Positions 1-10,815 of a stretch of 64,000 bases of DNA are shown here, one piece after another (position 1 is the first letter of the stretch; each line of letters opens with the position of its first letter). Origin of the DNA: Aurifilum marmelostoma (Eukaryota; Ascomycota; Sordariomycetes; Diaporthales; Cryphonectriaceae); NCBI GenBank assembly GCA_027559495.1, contig JAMXSV010000029.1, positions 310,001-374,000 on the forward strand, read 5' to 3'. Under the pieces are notes generated by a model that made no database searches, was not told where the DNA came from, and was given only the letters and a program-made list of their open reading frames with translations. The position numbers were made by a program, and so were the translations under genes.

Positions 1-662
1 CCCTTACAACAAAACAGTAGATGTTGGTGTAGCGACTCCGATGTCGGTCAAGCTTTGACGATTGGCGTAGCAGGCTGCCGAGGAACTACATGCAGCCTCG
101 CCTCGGTCTTCTTTGGACAGCCTGTAGGTTTCAGTGTCTCCGTTGACAGGTTCGGATCATATCAAAGTAAGTGTTGAACCACCCGGATCTAGGCAGAGTA
201 CATGGAGATGGCTAGGTTATAGAAAGAGCGAGCTTATAAGCAGCAGATAAGACGTGGTGAAATACAGAGTTCCAATTACCCTAACCCTGGGCTTCTCAGC
301 CATATATAAATCACCAGTGAACTTGAAGCAAGCCGTGATCCCTTCTTTCGTTCTCCAAATATATACCTATCTTGAATTTGTGATTGATTCCTATAATTTT
401 CCTCAAGATGCCCTCTTGAAATTCTGAGCTGTCTCGAAACCCGGCATTTCTCCTGCTCATACCTAACAGCCCTTCGTCTTCATCATTATCCGTCCTTTCT
501 GTTGATGGCAACCTCGGAAAGATGCATTCGAGATTACCATGGGCACGCATGAACCCTTCAGCCGAACTTGGCTCATACGGGCCAATAGAGAACATGGACT
601 GGAGAGATCACGTTACATACATACTCAAGTGCTGAAGAGGCAGCCTGAACTCGAGGAAGCCT
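1..662. other. Intergenic, no gene seen
   Basis: Short reading frames on both strands here show no domain and no convincing splice structure. The right part is the 3' side of the minus-strand dehydrogenase gene that ends at 663. Confidence 0.5.
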
Positions 663-1475
663 TCACCACCGAATTGTCTCCCCGAACCTGTCCACAAAAC
701 ACCCACTCCTCAGATCCCCTTCTCCACCGAACCTTTCTAACAACCCCAATACATCCTTCAAACTCTCCTCCGTACTGATAGCCCCATCTTCTTTAACAAC
801 CACCAAGCCCGTCTCCACCCTGCCCGGATGCACCATCGCGAAGAACACCTCAGGCACGTCGATACTCATGCTCCGCAGCACAGCATTCAGCGCAGCCTTG
901 CTGGCGCGGTACGCATACCCGCCACCCGCAGCATTGGCAGCAATGCTGCCCATGCGCGAGGACAGCACGACCACTTTCGGGGCCAGCCCCTGCCGCGCCG
1001 CCAGCCGCAGGTTGGGCAGCACGGCGGTCAGGGTGTTGAAGGTGCCGACCACGTTGATCTCGTACGTGCGCAGCAGCGTGGCGGCGTCCATGGCATCGAG
1101 GGTCTCGGCCGAGGCGACCTCGCTCGAGCTCGTGATCTGCACGTGGGGGACGAGGCCGCGCACGCCGGCGCAGTGGACGACGAGGGAGATGGGGTCGGCA
1201 TCGCTAATGTGTTGGCGGAGGACGGCCTGTTGCTCCTCGGGCGGCGAGGTGACGTCCAACTGGGCGTAGACGGACGAGTCACCGGGCCGGTACACCGCGT
1301 GTTCCACGCCTGGTTCATCGGTCCAGGGCCGTCTGTCAACGCCTACGACGGTGCAAGGCGATGTTGCTGCGCTTCTGGCAAAGTGGCTGAAGAATGCGCG
1401 GCCGAGACCGGATGACGCGCCTGTGACGAAAACCACGGGTCTTGGTGGTTCTGCTGCTGCTGCATGTTGCGACAT
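663..1475 (-). CDS. Short-chain dehydrogenase/reductase (SDR)
   Basis: A complete intronless 270-residue reading frame. It has the classical SDR layout: a TGASSGLGR nucleotide-binding turn at about residues 18-26, an aspartate-containing strand end near LDVTS, a VVHCAG motif about one third of the way in, a catalytic serine in VVLSSRMGS, and a YRASK active-site Tyr-Lys pair. Family members are NAD(P)-dependent carbonyl/alcohol oxidoreductases, and the sequence resembles the small single-domain C-factor-like group. The substrate cannot be told. The start is the first ATG of the frame, 17 residues before the glycine motif. It lies alone, with no other metabolic gene within 10 kb, so cluster membership is not supported. 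No targeting signal is evident, so it is probably cytosolic. Confidence 0.85.
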   Translation of the reverse strand: MSQHAAAAEPPRPVVFVTGASSGLGRAFFSHFARSAATSPCTVVGVDRRPWTDEPGVEHAVYRPGDSSVYAQLDVTSPPEEQQAVLRQHISDADPISLVVHCAGVRGLVPHVQITSSSEVASAETLDAMDAATLLRTYEINVVGTFNTLTAVLPNLRLAARQGLAPKVVVLSSRMGSIAANAAGGGYAYRASKAALNAVLRSMSIDVPEVFFAMVHPGRVETGLVVVKEDGAISTEESLKDVLGLLERFGGEGDLRSGCFVDRFGETIRW

Positions 1476-2388
1476 GTCGGGTGTGGGATTCGCTTGTTGC
1501 TGCTGTAAAGTCTAAAGAAACAACCGGCTGAACACTCAAGTCATATTTATTAAAGTCAATCAATATTATGTGCTACTGTGGGTGAGCTTTGCTGTAGAAC
1601 CAGTGGTATGGACGTCCTTGTGCACTGAAGCCCACGGCGGCTCGAGCGCTACTAAGCCAGTGGATAGTGTTCTCTAGCGTGTCTAACTCACAGGGCCTCC
1701 CTGCCGCTACAGCGCGTCATGCATCACATGCCACGGCGCACCAGCGGTCCGTTTCCACACTGACCTGCACTAAGTAGCACCGCTACAGTATAATCAGCGC
1801 TGTAATTGCTATTACTTGTACATCTGTGACTGGCCAGTCAACACAACGAGAAATAGGAACCTGACCGTCTATGCTTCTGGACTTGATTAAAAGGTGCATC
1901 CTTCTTCGCGTCGTCTCAATTTGCACGAGCCAGCGAAGGGACGTAGAAACCTACAAAAAATTGAATAAATAAATAAATTAAAAAAAAATAAAAGACAAAA
2001 AGAAAGGTTACTTCAATCTGTGGCCCGCCAGACTGAAATCAGAAAACCAAGGTTGCACGAGCACAGATGACTTTGAGCAAAATTGTATTTATTGCAATAT
2101 ATTCCAATTTTTTTTCTTTCTTGTTTATGTGATTGTTATTTATGTTTAAGCAACAGCATCATGAAGACACAAATGTGCATGCAGAACATATGCCAAAACT
2201 CCAAGCGCCGCGCAATAAATTTTTTTTTTGCGGAGACCCTGGCAGCGAGAACACAACCCTTTCACCTGCCCTACCACCCGTTGCATGCCTCCTTTAATTT
2301 ATCACCATTTTATTCCCCCAACCCATCCAAACTCCGAAGCCCGTCCTGCGGGGCCTCTAACCCTGTGTGTGTGAAAGGGAACACTCTT
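1476..2388. other. Intergenic, AT-rich tract
   Basis: It holds an A/T-rich stretch near 1950-2010 with runs of A and AATA repeats, and T runs near 2110 and 2220. A forward reading frame starting at 2083 is the shadow of the His-rich gene on the other strand plus AT-rich sequence. No gene is supported. Confidence 0.5.
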
Positions 2389-2866
2389 TTATCGAGGCCC
2401 TCCGTTGTGTCCCATGTGGCCTCCGCGGTGGTGGTGACCATGATGCCCCTGAGGTCCAGGCCCGTGCCCATGGCCGTGTCCTCCCCCTCCCGCCAAACCC
2501 AAACTGCCCGAAAGGAGGCTGTGGCGAGCCACCATGATGGTGTCCGTTGTGATGATGATGCTGATGATGGTGCATCATTCTGGGCGGCGAGTCGGACCGT
2601 GGTGGAGGGCCTTGGAGTAGTCCAACGCCAGGAGGAGGAGGGGGCTGGTGGTGACCGCGGTGACCGTGATGGTGACCGCCGCGCCGGCCCTGGTGGTGGG
2701 CGTGGAAGCCGTGTTGATCATATTCTGGCGGCGGGGGAGGAGGTGAAGGTTCTCCGTGCCCGTGATGGCGCGGGCCGAATCCATGTGATTGCTGGGGTCC
2801 GGGACCGTCGTGCGGCGGCCCATGATGGTGGTGGTGATTGTGATGACCGAAAGTGAGAAGCGTCAT
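2389..2866 (-). CDS. Small His/Pro/Gly-rich protein, apparent 1-base frameshift
   Basis: Starts MTLLTFGHHNHHHHH. It continues as low-complexity His, Pro and Gly sequence with many HH, HHH and HHHH runs and PPPPPP blocks. No domain or signal peptide is recognisable; clustered His could bind metal, but this is only inference. The open frame itself runs on to about 2357, but its last 50 residues lose the His bias. A shift of one base at the G-rich run at 2480-2492 restores it (HGHGHG, HHGHHH, then a stop at 2389-2391). I therefore read the gene as ending at 2389, with either an assembly indel or a real frameshift. The nearby ATG at 2866 is the only start at the head of the His-rich part. Confidence 0.5.
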
Positions 2867-3620
2867 GATGGCGGTGATAATTGTGATGTTGTTTTAGTTC
2901 TGCGACTTGCGAGAAGAAGAGAGCTGTGATTGTCTGGCTATCTATCCTCCAACTTCAAAACAACGTCGCCGTTGATCTAGATATATATACTCATGTGTTT
3001 GCGTATGATCCATCCGTGGGAGGCATCCCAACAACCCCGTCACAGAACCCAGCTAACCCTTGGCGCATGACGGGATAGATGAGGAAGCCAACGCGTAGTG
3101 AGGCCTCGGATAGAGCCGATGGCCACTTGGTGACTGTTACCGATGCTGAAGTCGGGGGAGCATCCCTGGACAAGCTCACAAAGCACGGCCCGCTATTGGA
3201 CAACTACGAAGTTGTGGATCTCGGCTCGGAGAAGATCTGGAGGCAAAGCCACGATCTGCGCCCCTCTGAGCCGCGTGGACGTGTTGCCGCCCGTGTGGCG
3301 AGTGCTTAACGCCGACGTCCTGCTGATGACACATCTGTCATGCACGACATATCCCTACCCAAACGTAGCTTTAGCGAGGATAAATCAGGTGGCGAGGGAT
3401 GTTCTGGAAAGACACAGTAGTACAACGAGACCATGTTGACATTTCAGGTTGCTAGTACATAGCTACAAAAAAGAATTCTCCACTTTGCTTCCTCGGCCCA
3501 CAGTAATTGACATCGCGACTCGTGATAGGTCAAACCCCCTGATTTGGTGATTGGGTACACAGTCCACCAACAAAGTTGAATATCGGGACATGTAGTCGGA
3601 AGCAGGTATTGACGAGCAAG
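2867..3620. other. Intergenic, nothing recognised
   Basis: Short reading frames on both strands overlap each other and show no family resemblance. It separates the upstream side of the His-rich gene from the 3' end of the conserved gene at 3621. Confidence 0.45.
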
Positions 3621-4984
3621 TTACCAACCATGAGTGTTGTCGGTGGTGCTGTTCCAAGCAGAGGCGACGCCCTCGGCTGTGCTGCCAAAGTCATTCATGC
3701 CAGCAGCACCCTCAGCGGTGGCGCCCTCATCGGCGCCACCCCACTCAGTGCTGCCATCAACAGCAGCGGCGGCAGCAAAGCCCCATCCGCCATCTTCGCC
3801 GTTGTTGCTACCATTGTCTGGCGCAGACGGCTGGGATTTCTTCTCGGACTTCTTCTTCTCGATGTGATCCTTCTTGTCATCGAAGCGCTTGTTCAGGTCC
3901 TCGTCTAGTTTGGGGAACATGACTCTCATCTGCTCGATGTAGGAACAGTATTCATCGTACTCGGGCTCGTCCAACTTGCGCGTCCACCAGGCCTCGAAGA
4001 TGCTGGCGGAGGCGGCCTCTCGGAGAACCTCGGAGGGTCCTAGGTATTGGAAGTGGCCCTCGTCGTAAAGGCGCTCGACATAGTCGATATCGATCAAGCC
4101 CTTGCGGGCATACTTCATGGCTCTCTTCTTGAGACCCTCCTGCAGGGACATCTCGGGGACCTTCAGCTGGTTGGCCACGGTGATGACGTCGAGCAAGATG
4201 TTCAGAGCGTTCTCCTCGTCCTCGATCTGTGGGAGCGAGCGCAAGGTTAGTTCTGCCTCGTGACAGCAGCGGATCAGTGTGTCGGCTCGTCTGGGATGTC
4301 CTACCTCAGGAAATTTGATGTCGTTGCCCTCGTCGACACACTGGTTGATCCAGTCAAGCAGGCGCTTGTAGGGGTCCAGGTGCTCGTCCTCGATGACGAG
4401 AGCCGCGAAGCTCCCGTCTTTCTCAAGCTCTTTGTGCCACACCTCGCTGAAAGCCATGGCGGCATTGCGGGGAAACTTGTCGACAAATGCCTGTAGGGGC
4501 TCGTTTTTTCCACAGCGCTGCCAGATAGAAATGAACTTCTCCTCGCCATCATCTCGGTCGATCTTCAGCCTGTTGGGTGTAAATGAAGCGAACGTTTAGC
4601 AAGACAATGTTGTCACTGTGTACGAGACATCGTGTACGAGACATCGAAAACGGGGTAGAATAACGACAGCTGATCTGATGGTGTCGGCAAAGAGGCTGAA
4701 GGAAACACTGCGCTGGGGATAGATGGGTAAACCGCGGATAGATGGAAAGGGACTTACTGCTCGACGTCCTTCTTGCGGACACGCTTGGGCTTCTTCTCGT
4801 CGGCGATCATCTCGAGAGCGTCGTAGCCCTCCGCATCCAGGGCGACGCCGCTGTCCTCGATAGCGACGCTACCATCACCTGCCTCTCCACCCCAAGACTT
4901 TCCGGCCAAGGCATCACCGCCTCCATCTCCGGCCCAGGACTCGCTAACGAAGGCCTCAGGTTGGGACACACCCCAATCGGACAT
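3621..4984 (-). CDS. Conserved fungal protein of unknown function, three exons
   Basis: Exons 4758-4984, 4305-4569 and 3621-4226 join in phase (both introns GT..AG; the second has an ACTAAC branch site) to give 365 residues. I do not recognise a named domain. The N-terminus (MSDWGVSQ...) and the C-terminus are acidic, Gly/Ala/Trp-rich and probably disordered. The middle, roughly residues 75-270, is helical and charged (IWQRCGKNE, FEAWWTRKLDEPEYDEY, then a Lys-rich KKDHIEKKKSEKKSQ segment). Such a conserved core with Trp-Gly-rich tails suggests an abundant cytosolic housekeeping protein rather than an enzyme, but this is inference. The start at 4984 is the first ATG and matches the tryptophan-rich tail style. 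The second intron is a multiple of three with no stop, so it could be overlooked. Confidence 0.8.
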
Positions 4985-6073
4985 CTTGACTGATGATACG
5001 AAAGGGCAAAGACGAGATGGTGACGACTGTACGTGTGAGGTGGTCAATCTTGGAGGAACAGAAAATGTTCTTGAAAGCCCAAATGAAGGAAAAAGAAGAG
5101 AGATGGGTTCCCAACTGAGGTGGGATGGAAGGAGGAGGCACGTGTGCCAGGGAAGTGTGAAATTAAACGAAAACAGGACACGCTCCAAACAAATGTGGAC
5201 TTTTGGGAAGGTGCGGTCCCTCGAGGTTTAGGTCGTTGCTGCTGTGGGCTTTTGATAAAGGAAATATCACAGAACCGGCAACTGGAAAAGTCTGTACACG
5301 GATAGTTTCTGGAATAGGGTCCAGATAGGGGGAGAGGGGGGGGATGGGGGGAATAGGTGAAAAGAAAGGAGAGAAGAAGAAAAAGGATGGTGCTCTCAAC
5401 TGTGGGATCATGCGTTTGTTAGAGTACATTGGTCGTTTGTTTTGTTTGGGTAGACTGCGAATTTTGATTCAATGCTGCAGCCTACCGCGCACCATTGCCT
5501 GCCACAGCCACAGCCACCCACAGCCTGACGCGTAGGGTTTGCTATTGTTGTTCTTGGCCTAATGCCGGCAACTACACAATGAATGCATCACAGCAAGGGG
5601 TAGTCTTTCATTACTTCTTGAAGCAGCGATCCTCTGTTTGGCCTCTCCGGCTCCCTGCCTATCTACTTCAGGCATCCATCGAGGTGCAAGTCATCAAGTC
5701 TTTGTATCATTGGTTTTCTCAATTCATGAAAGATTGTCAAGTCTTGAGTTCAATGTGCCTTTCTATGAGTCCCACACATCTAGTGGAAGACCAGAGTCGG
5801 TCGAAGAGAGCCGTATAGTATTCGAGAGCTAATCTACAAGTACCGCTACAGACAATCTTACATACAGCATGCCTTCGCGTCGGTGGAATTGACAAATCCC
5901 AGGCAATTAAGCCCAGAGGACTTCCTCCTTGACTTATACCACACCGAGACCCGAAAGCTTTTCGTGTATACTCTTGTAGATCGTTGATAGTCCACAAGGA
6001 TGACAACTCCACAGCCGAGTCCACCTCGCTGCCCAGAAGGTCTGCGCCAGCTGGGAGGTCTCTGCTTCGGGCC
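4985..6073. other. Intergenic, pyrimidine-rich promoter side and 3' region
   Basis: On the minus strand, sequence just upstream of the gene starting at 4984 is pyrimidine-rich (the plus strand shows G/A-rich runs around 5320-5390), as is common in fungal housekeeping promoters. No reading frame here is supported. Confidence 0.45.
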
Positions 6074-8093
6074 TTACTGCGCTTCCGGGGTCGGATAAAC
6101 AATTTGGAAGTTCTCCTGCAGAAGATTCGTCTCGTTGTTGTCCCGCAGGATGTCCTCGTTCCACTGACGAGCCCACTCGATGGTCAGCGGGTACTTTTCA
6201 TTGATCACTGCATCAAGAGTCTGTGTTAGCATTTACATTTCCAAGATGGACCATAGGAGGAGAGGAGGGCTGGTCAGAAGGAAGAATAAGAGAACAGAAA
6301 GGGGTTGGTGAGGAGGAAGGGGAGGGGATGGGCTGCATACCCTGGCATCCGTATTTGCGCACCATTTCCTCCTCGCTCTCAACAGTGATGCCATGACCAC
6401 GAATGTGCTCGAGGCCCCTATTATACAATAGAGGGTGACGGTGCACGACATCACAGCCGTGGGAGGGGCAGATCAGAATATACAGCGCACACTGGCCTGA
6501 GGACGGGAAGGTGTATGCAAAGACCCAGGAGCGGTTAGGACGGCCGCTCTTCTTGCGTCTGGTCTTCTTGGCCATCTGCTGAGTGGTGATGTAGGTGCTG
6601 GTGTGGTTCAAGAAGCGGAAGGCGGGCAACTGGGCGGTCAGGGCACGGGCGATGCCGGCGGCTTGAGGGTCCGCCGCTGCAAAGCTGGCACTGGTGTAGG
6701 TAGAGGGCACCACCGTGTGTTCCGTGCCTGCGGCTGGCTGCACCTGCATGTGGTCGGCTGTGTGGGCCATGTGGTCGGCTGTGTGGGAGCCAGTGCCTTG
6801 AGCTTGGTAGCCAGGCCAGTCCTGCACGACGGTCTGATAGTCGACTGTGGGAGCTGAGGTGACGCTGATCTGCGAGGAGGCTGGTTTGTGGACAGGCGGC
6901 TGCTGAAGTCCTCCCTGAACGGTGGCGGAGGAAGGCTCACGACGTTTTGCAGTGCCACGGGCAGCATGGTTAGCCTGCTGGTTCGCGGGGCCGTTGAGTT
7001 GGTTCTGGCCTGTGTACAGAGTATTAGCTTTCAATATGCTATGAACGGCAGTATTGGCCCTAAGCTTACCTTGTTGAGCGAGCATTGGTGTGATTAGGGC
7101 AGAAGCACTTATGGCTGGATTGTTCTGAGCTCCCTGATCGTCGAAAGAAGACATCTCAGGAGACTTGCTGACGAAAGTGGGCTGGTTGGCCGCACCTTGA
7201 GATTGACTGAGGGTATCGAAACTGGCGGACGGTCTATCGGCAGTGACGATTTCTCCACCGTACTCCTGCTTGACTGGATTGGCAACGCTGAGGGATTGAC
7301 CCACGGGAGCGGTAGTCTGTGTGTTTCCCGTGGTGTCCGTAGGGAGAATGTGAGCCGCATCAGGAGTTGTTGTGTGCACATCCCTTTGGGGAGAAACATG
7401 ACTCTCGTGGATTGAGCCCTCCATCTGGCAATCCTTGGTCTCAGCAGGAGGTGCTGTAAACAAAGTGTTACTGTATTCAGACGGCGCACCAGTCATTTGA
7501 TTCTCCATTGGTTCAAACCTTGGCTGCTGCAAACTAGCCGCCTGCGCAGCCGTAGGGATCTTGTTTCCAGAATCAATGGCTTCGCTATCAGTAGCTTTCA
7601 GGTTGTGCAGCTGTGAATGGATCATAACCTGAGCAGGTCGAGTGTGGGGGGAAGCTGAAGGTGAGTCCAAAGCCTTCTTGCGCTTGATGGCGAGTGCTGC
7701 ACGAGCATGGTCACCAGTAGGTATATAAAGGCCTGGAAGGGGCTGCTGGTTGAACAAAGGGTCTTTTTCGGAGCTTGTTGTTAACGTGGCTGGGCCAGAA
7801 TCTGCCATGATGGGAGGAGGCATCTGTACAGAGGCGTAATCATGAGCAGGAACACAACCAGGCAACGTGCCGCCGATACCTGAGGAGCTGAGACCTGGAG
7901 GATTATTAGCGCCTAATTGGCTGTCGCCGATGCCACTGAGAACTCGAATACCATGGTCAGCCAAGATGTGCTGGTATTGTCTGATCTGAACTTGCAGTGA
8001 GTAGTTCACAGTCTTCAGACGCTGGATCTCTGCCTGCTGGAGAGCAAGGCGTGAGGCCTGACCAGGCGCCAGGGCATCATTGTCTTGGTCCAT
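6074..8093 (-). CDS. Unrecognised protein with C-terminal Cys/His domain (paralogue A)
   Basis: Exon 6341-8093, intron 6208-6340 (GTATGC..GCAG) and exon 6074-6207 give 628 residues from MDQDND. In order: a short N-terminal coiled coil (RLALQQAEIQRLK and on); a long Gln/Ser/Thr/Pro-rich, probably disordered middle; a basic patch (KKTRRKKSGRPNR); then a compact domain of about 100 residues, RPNRxWVF..ALYI..CPxxGC..HPL..NR..HIR..VRKYG..PLT..WARQWN. Two Cys (C-x4-C) and two His (H-x9-H) could bind zinc. The domain matches the C-terminus of the gene at 13882-15235, including intron position and phase and a last exon of 134 coding bases in both. The basic patch plus possible zinc site suggests nucleic-acid binding, which is inference. 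A further 60-base, in-frame, stop-free segment at 7010-7069 has good splice signals and may be an intron. An ATG at 8195 is possible but adds a poor extension. Confidence 0.75.
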
Positions 8094-9435
8094 GTTGATG
8101 ATGGTTGCTTGAGTGATGGTTGCTGTTGTGATTGCAGAGTGTGTTGCTGGCGGTGAGCTGTTCTTTGGAATGACCAAAGACAGCTGGTTCAGCAAGCAGT
8201 CCCTGGAGAAGGGGGTGCTTATGTTGTATGTTGAAGGTAGTTGGATGACAAGATTTGGGAGAAAGAAGTAAAGAAAGAGACGAGCGAGACGATGGGAAGA
8301 AATTATGATTCAGATCAGAGGAATCCCACGGCCCAAAATATCATGTGAATTGCTATCGATTGGGCCAAGATGATAGACACAGTGAAGGAACTCAGAAATG
8401 AAGGTGGACATCAACAAGAGTGGATCTGCTGGCTGTTGCCCCATTGAGACAGTGACGCGAGTAAATCTCTCAATGAAGACCTAAATATCCAAGAACTCCA
8501 GTAGAGTGGTGCAAAGTAATAGATATTGGGTGCTGAAGTGGTCACATCCCATGCTATGCCCCAGGGCGGGGTGTTCAACATACCCACATTTTCAGACAGA
8601 CCAGAAGATAGGTACCACAATGCACTTCACCTCAAGTGGGCTTTAAATATCAGGCATAATCATGAGGCTACCTTCATAGAGCCTAACCAACATGAGTCTA
8701 TACAGGATCGTGGACTAGATCCAGCCTTATCTGCGCTGGGATGAGATTCTCTATCATTGCTCATCACAGTCTGGTGAGACCCGTCTGTATTACAAGGATG
8801 AAACTCATGTTTCAAGCAATTCAAACATTTCTCAAGTCAAGCAGAGGACTGTTGAACTACCTTTCTACAGAAGAGAGAAGGAGAAGGAGCAATGCTCTAT
8901 GTAGGCAGAGTACTAGGGGCGTGGGTCCAGTCGAGCAGATCAGGAGACTCAGGTCATAACACACTTCAGGCTAGCAGGATCAGACTGCGCGTTAGGATCT
9001 GAAAAGAATAAAATAAACAGAGACGACTGAGGACATAACAGAGGGCCTAGAGCATAGGAATAGCAGGACAGTGTTAAGAGAGAAACAAAAGGAATATCTA
9101 GGTGGTGATGCATATGAGTAAAAACATGAGGGTTAGGGTAAGTACAAACCCCTGTTTCCTGAACAACAGACAGAACGCGTCAAGGGCAAAAGAATAGAGT
9201 GTAAAACGCGTCAAAAGCGACAGAAGCCCATCCATTCTACATCATTCAGCATTTGACTCTTGTACTAGCAAAAATATTTCACATTTAAGCTTTTTCTTCT
9301 CATTGATCAAAACCCAATAATGATATGCTTTTCTCTATATGCACCCAGTCAGAATGACCCCTGCTTGCATTGTCGTCGCTGTATGTGTCTTGGTCGTCTT
9401 TTGAACGTGCTCCATGCTAACTTTGGGGTAATTAG
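8094..9435. other. Intergenic, no gene seen
   Basis: Upstream side of paralogue A. Reading frames are short and without recognisable domains. A single GGTTAGGG at about 9131 is an isolated telomere-like word, not an array. Confidence 0.5.
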
Positions 9436-10073
9436 AGACAAGATGGCTCCAGCAGTGAGGGTAGTCGCCGTCCTTTTCCTTGCTTGGGTTGTCTGCGCTC
9501 CGCCTGGGCTGGCCGCTCTAAGGGAGCGTGCTACGACAATTCCTCTACCCATCGGGCCAAGCGCTGCTCGCGTTGTTCTCGGGGGCATTCCTGCGTCCTT
9601 CTGCCGCGCTCTTGCCGCGCCTCCGCCAGCGCCTATCTCAGGGCGATAGAGACGGGGGCCAAGAAAAGTGTACGGAATTCATTCTGCCTGGGACCACGGC
9701 CTGTTCCTGACCTCTTTTGTGTGTAGCTTGTTGACCAGCTTCGCTTCCTCTCCAAGATGGATGTCGTTGAGGCCCGTCGTGAGGGAAAATTCACTCCCTC
9801 TGGCCAATCTGTCGAGGCAAGGGAGCAGGCACTTGAGTAGGAAGGAGAGGGTTAGGGCTACGAGGAGCAGGAAGAAAATGACCACGATGAGTCTGAGGCG
9901 GAGGCCGAACAAGAGATGAGCGAGCAGGATGCCAACGGACATGAGGAGGAAATGAACGAGCACGAGCAAGATTCCCGGAGGACAGAGCAACTTGAGAAGG
10001 AGCTGCGTGCCCAGCGCATCCAGAAGGTCAAAGAGGGCGCCTGTGCCCTCATTGATCTGATATTTTCATAAAT
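9436..10073 (+). pseudogene. Decayed gene: Cys-rich knuckle plus acidic coiled coil, in-frame TAG stops
   Basis: One frame reads like protein from 9436 to 10073 but is interrupted by TAG at about 9724, 9838 and 9853, with another TAG just before the readable part at 9433. The first part has closely spaced cysteines: PCLGCLRSAWAGRSKGACYD then RCSRCSRGHSC, a pattern suggesting a zinc knuckle. The second part is an acidic Glu/Gln-rich stretch (about 9865-10000) followed by REQ-type heptads ending in IDLIFS and a TAA. Every interrupting stop is TAG in a Gln/Glu-rich context, so each can come from CAG by a single C-to-T change, the type of damage made by repeat-induced point mutation. An alternative frame at 9443 gives a hydrophobic N-terminus but then only low-complexity sequence. 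I do not recognise the family. Confidence 0.5.
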
Positions 10074-10815
10074 TGAGCTGGTGATGAGGTCTGCCAACTC
10101 ACATTCTTCCCGGATTTGAGACCTGATGCTCATGCTTTCTGCGAACGGTTGGTTATTCCCGTCCCTTTCCTTTCTCCATGCTCACTAAACATCCAGTGGA
10201 GCTATGGAACAAGCCAGGCTAATCAGAGCTCCTATCTCTAACAGAACCAAGGATGGCTCCCCCAACAAGCCCGTGACAGGCTGACTTGTCGCAGTACGGT
10301 CCTTCGCAACCTCCATGCGGTCTACTCTAGGAGAGCACAAGAAATCGGTCTGAGAAGAAGCAATGAATGATGACTTGGGGCCCGAACCTCGTGATAAGTA
10401 GCACCCAGCTGAGACACACTAGTCCAACGTGAAGCTCAGGGTCCCAATCTTGCCCAAGAGGTGAGAGTAGGACGACCTTCTGCAGGAGCAGGTGTGATGA
10501 ACAATTTGCATGGGGTGGTAAAACCTATTTCCCATGTTCATGTACTAGTCAGATTCCAACTATCAATGCTCACCTATGAATGGTACACAGGTTTAGCAGT
10601 AGTCACGAATGACGATTGGGAAGAGGATAGGGCAGAGTCGAGTGTACGGTCCAACCCAGGGGCGCTGAAACAGCGACTTACGGACAAGATGTCAGGCGTG
10701 TACTCCTGTTATTTATCGACACCGCAGTCATCTCTCTACCTCAATCCTTGTCGTGACATTTGCTAGGCTTTTCGATTCCATCTGCGGCATCCTGGCAGCT
10801 CACCTTGCCCATGTG
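10074..10815. other. Intergenic, nothing recognised
   Basis: No supported reading frame. The forward frame at 10461-10766 has no domain, and the region lies 3' to both flanking broken genes. Confidence 0.45.

Noticed and set aside
9131..9140. TTAGGG telomere-like word
   Set aside because: Single copy only; no tandem array, so not a telomere or a clear interstitial repeat.
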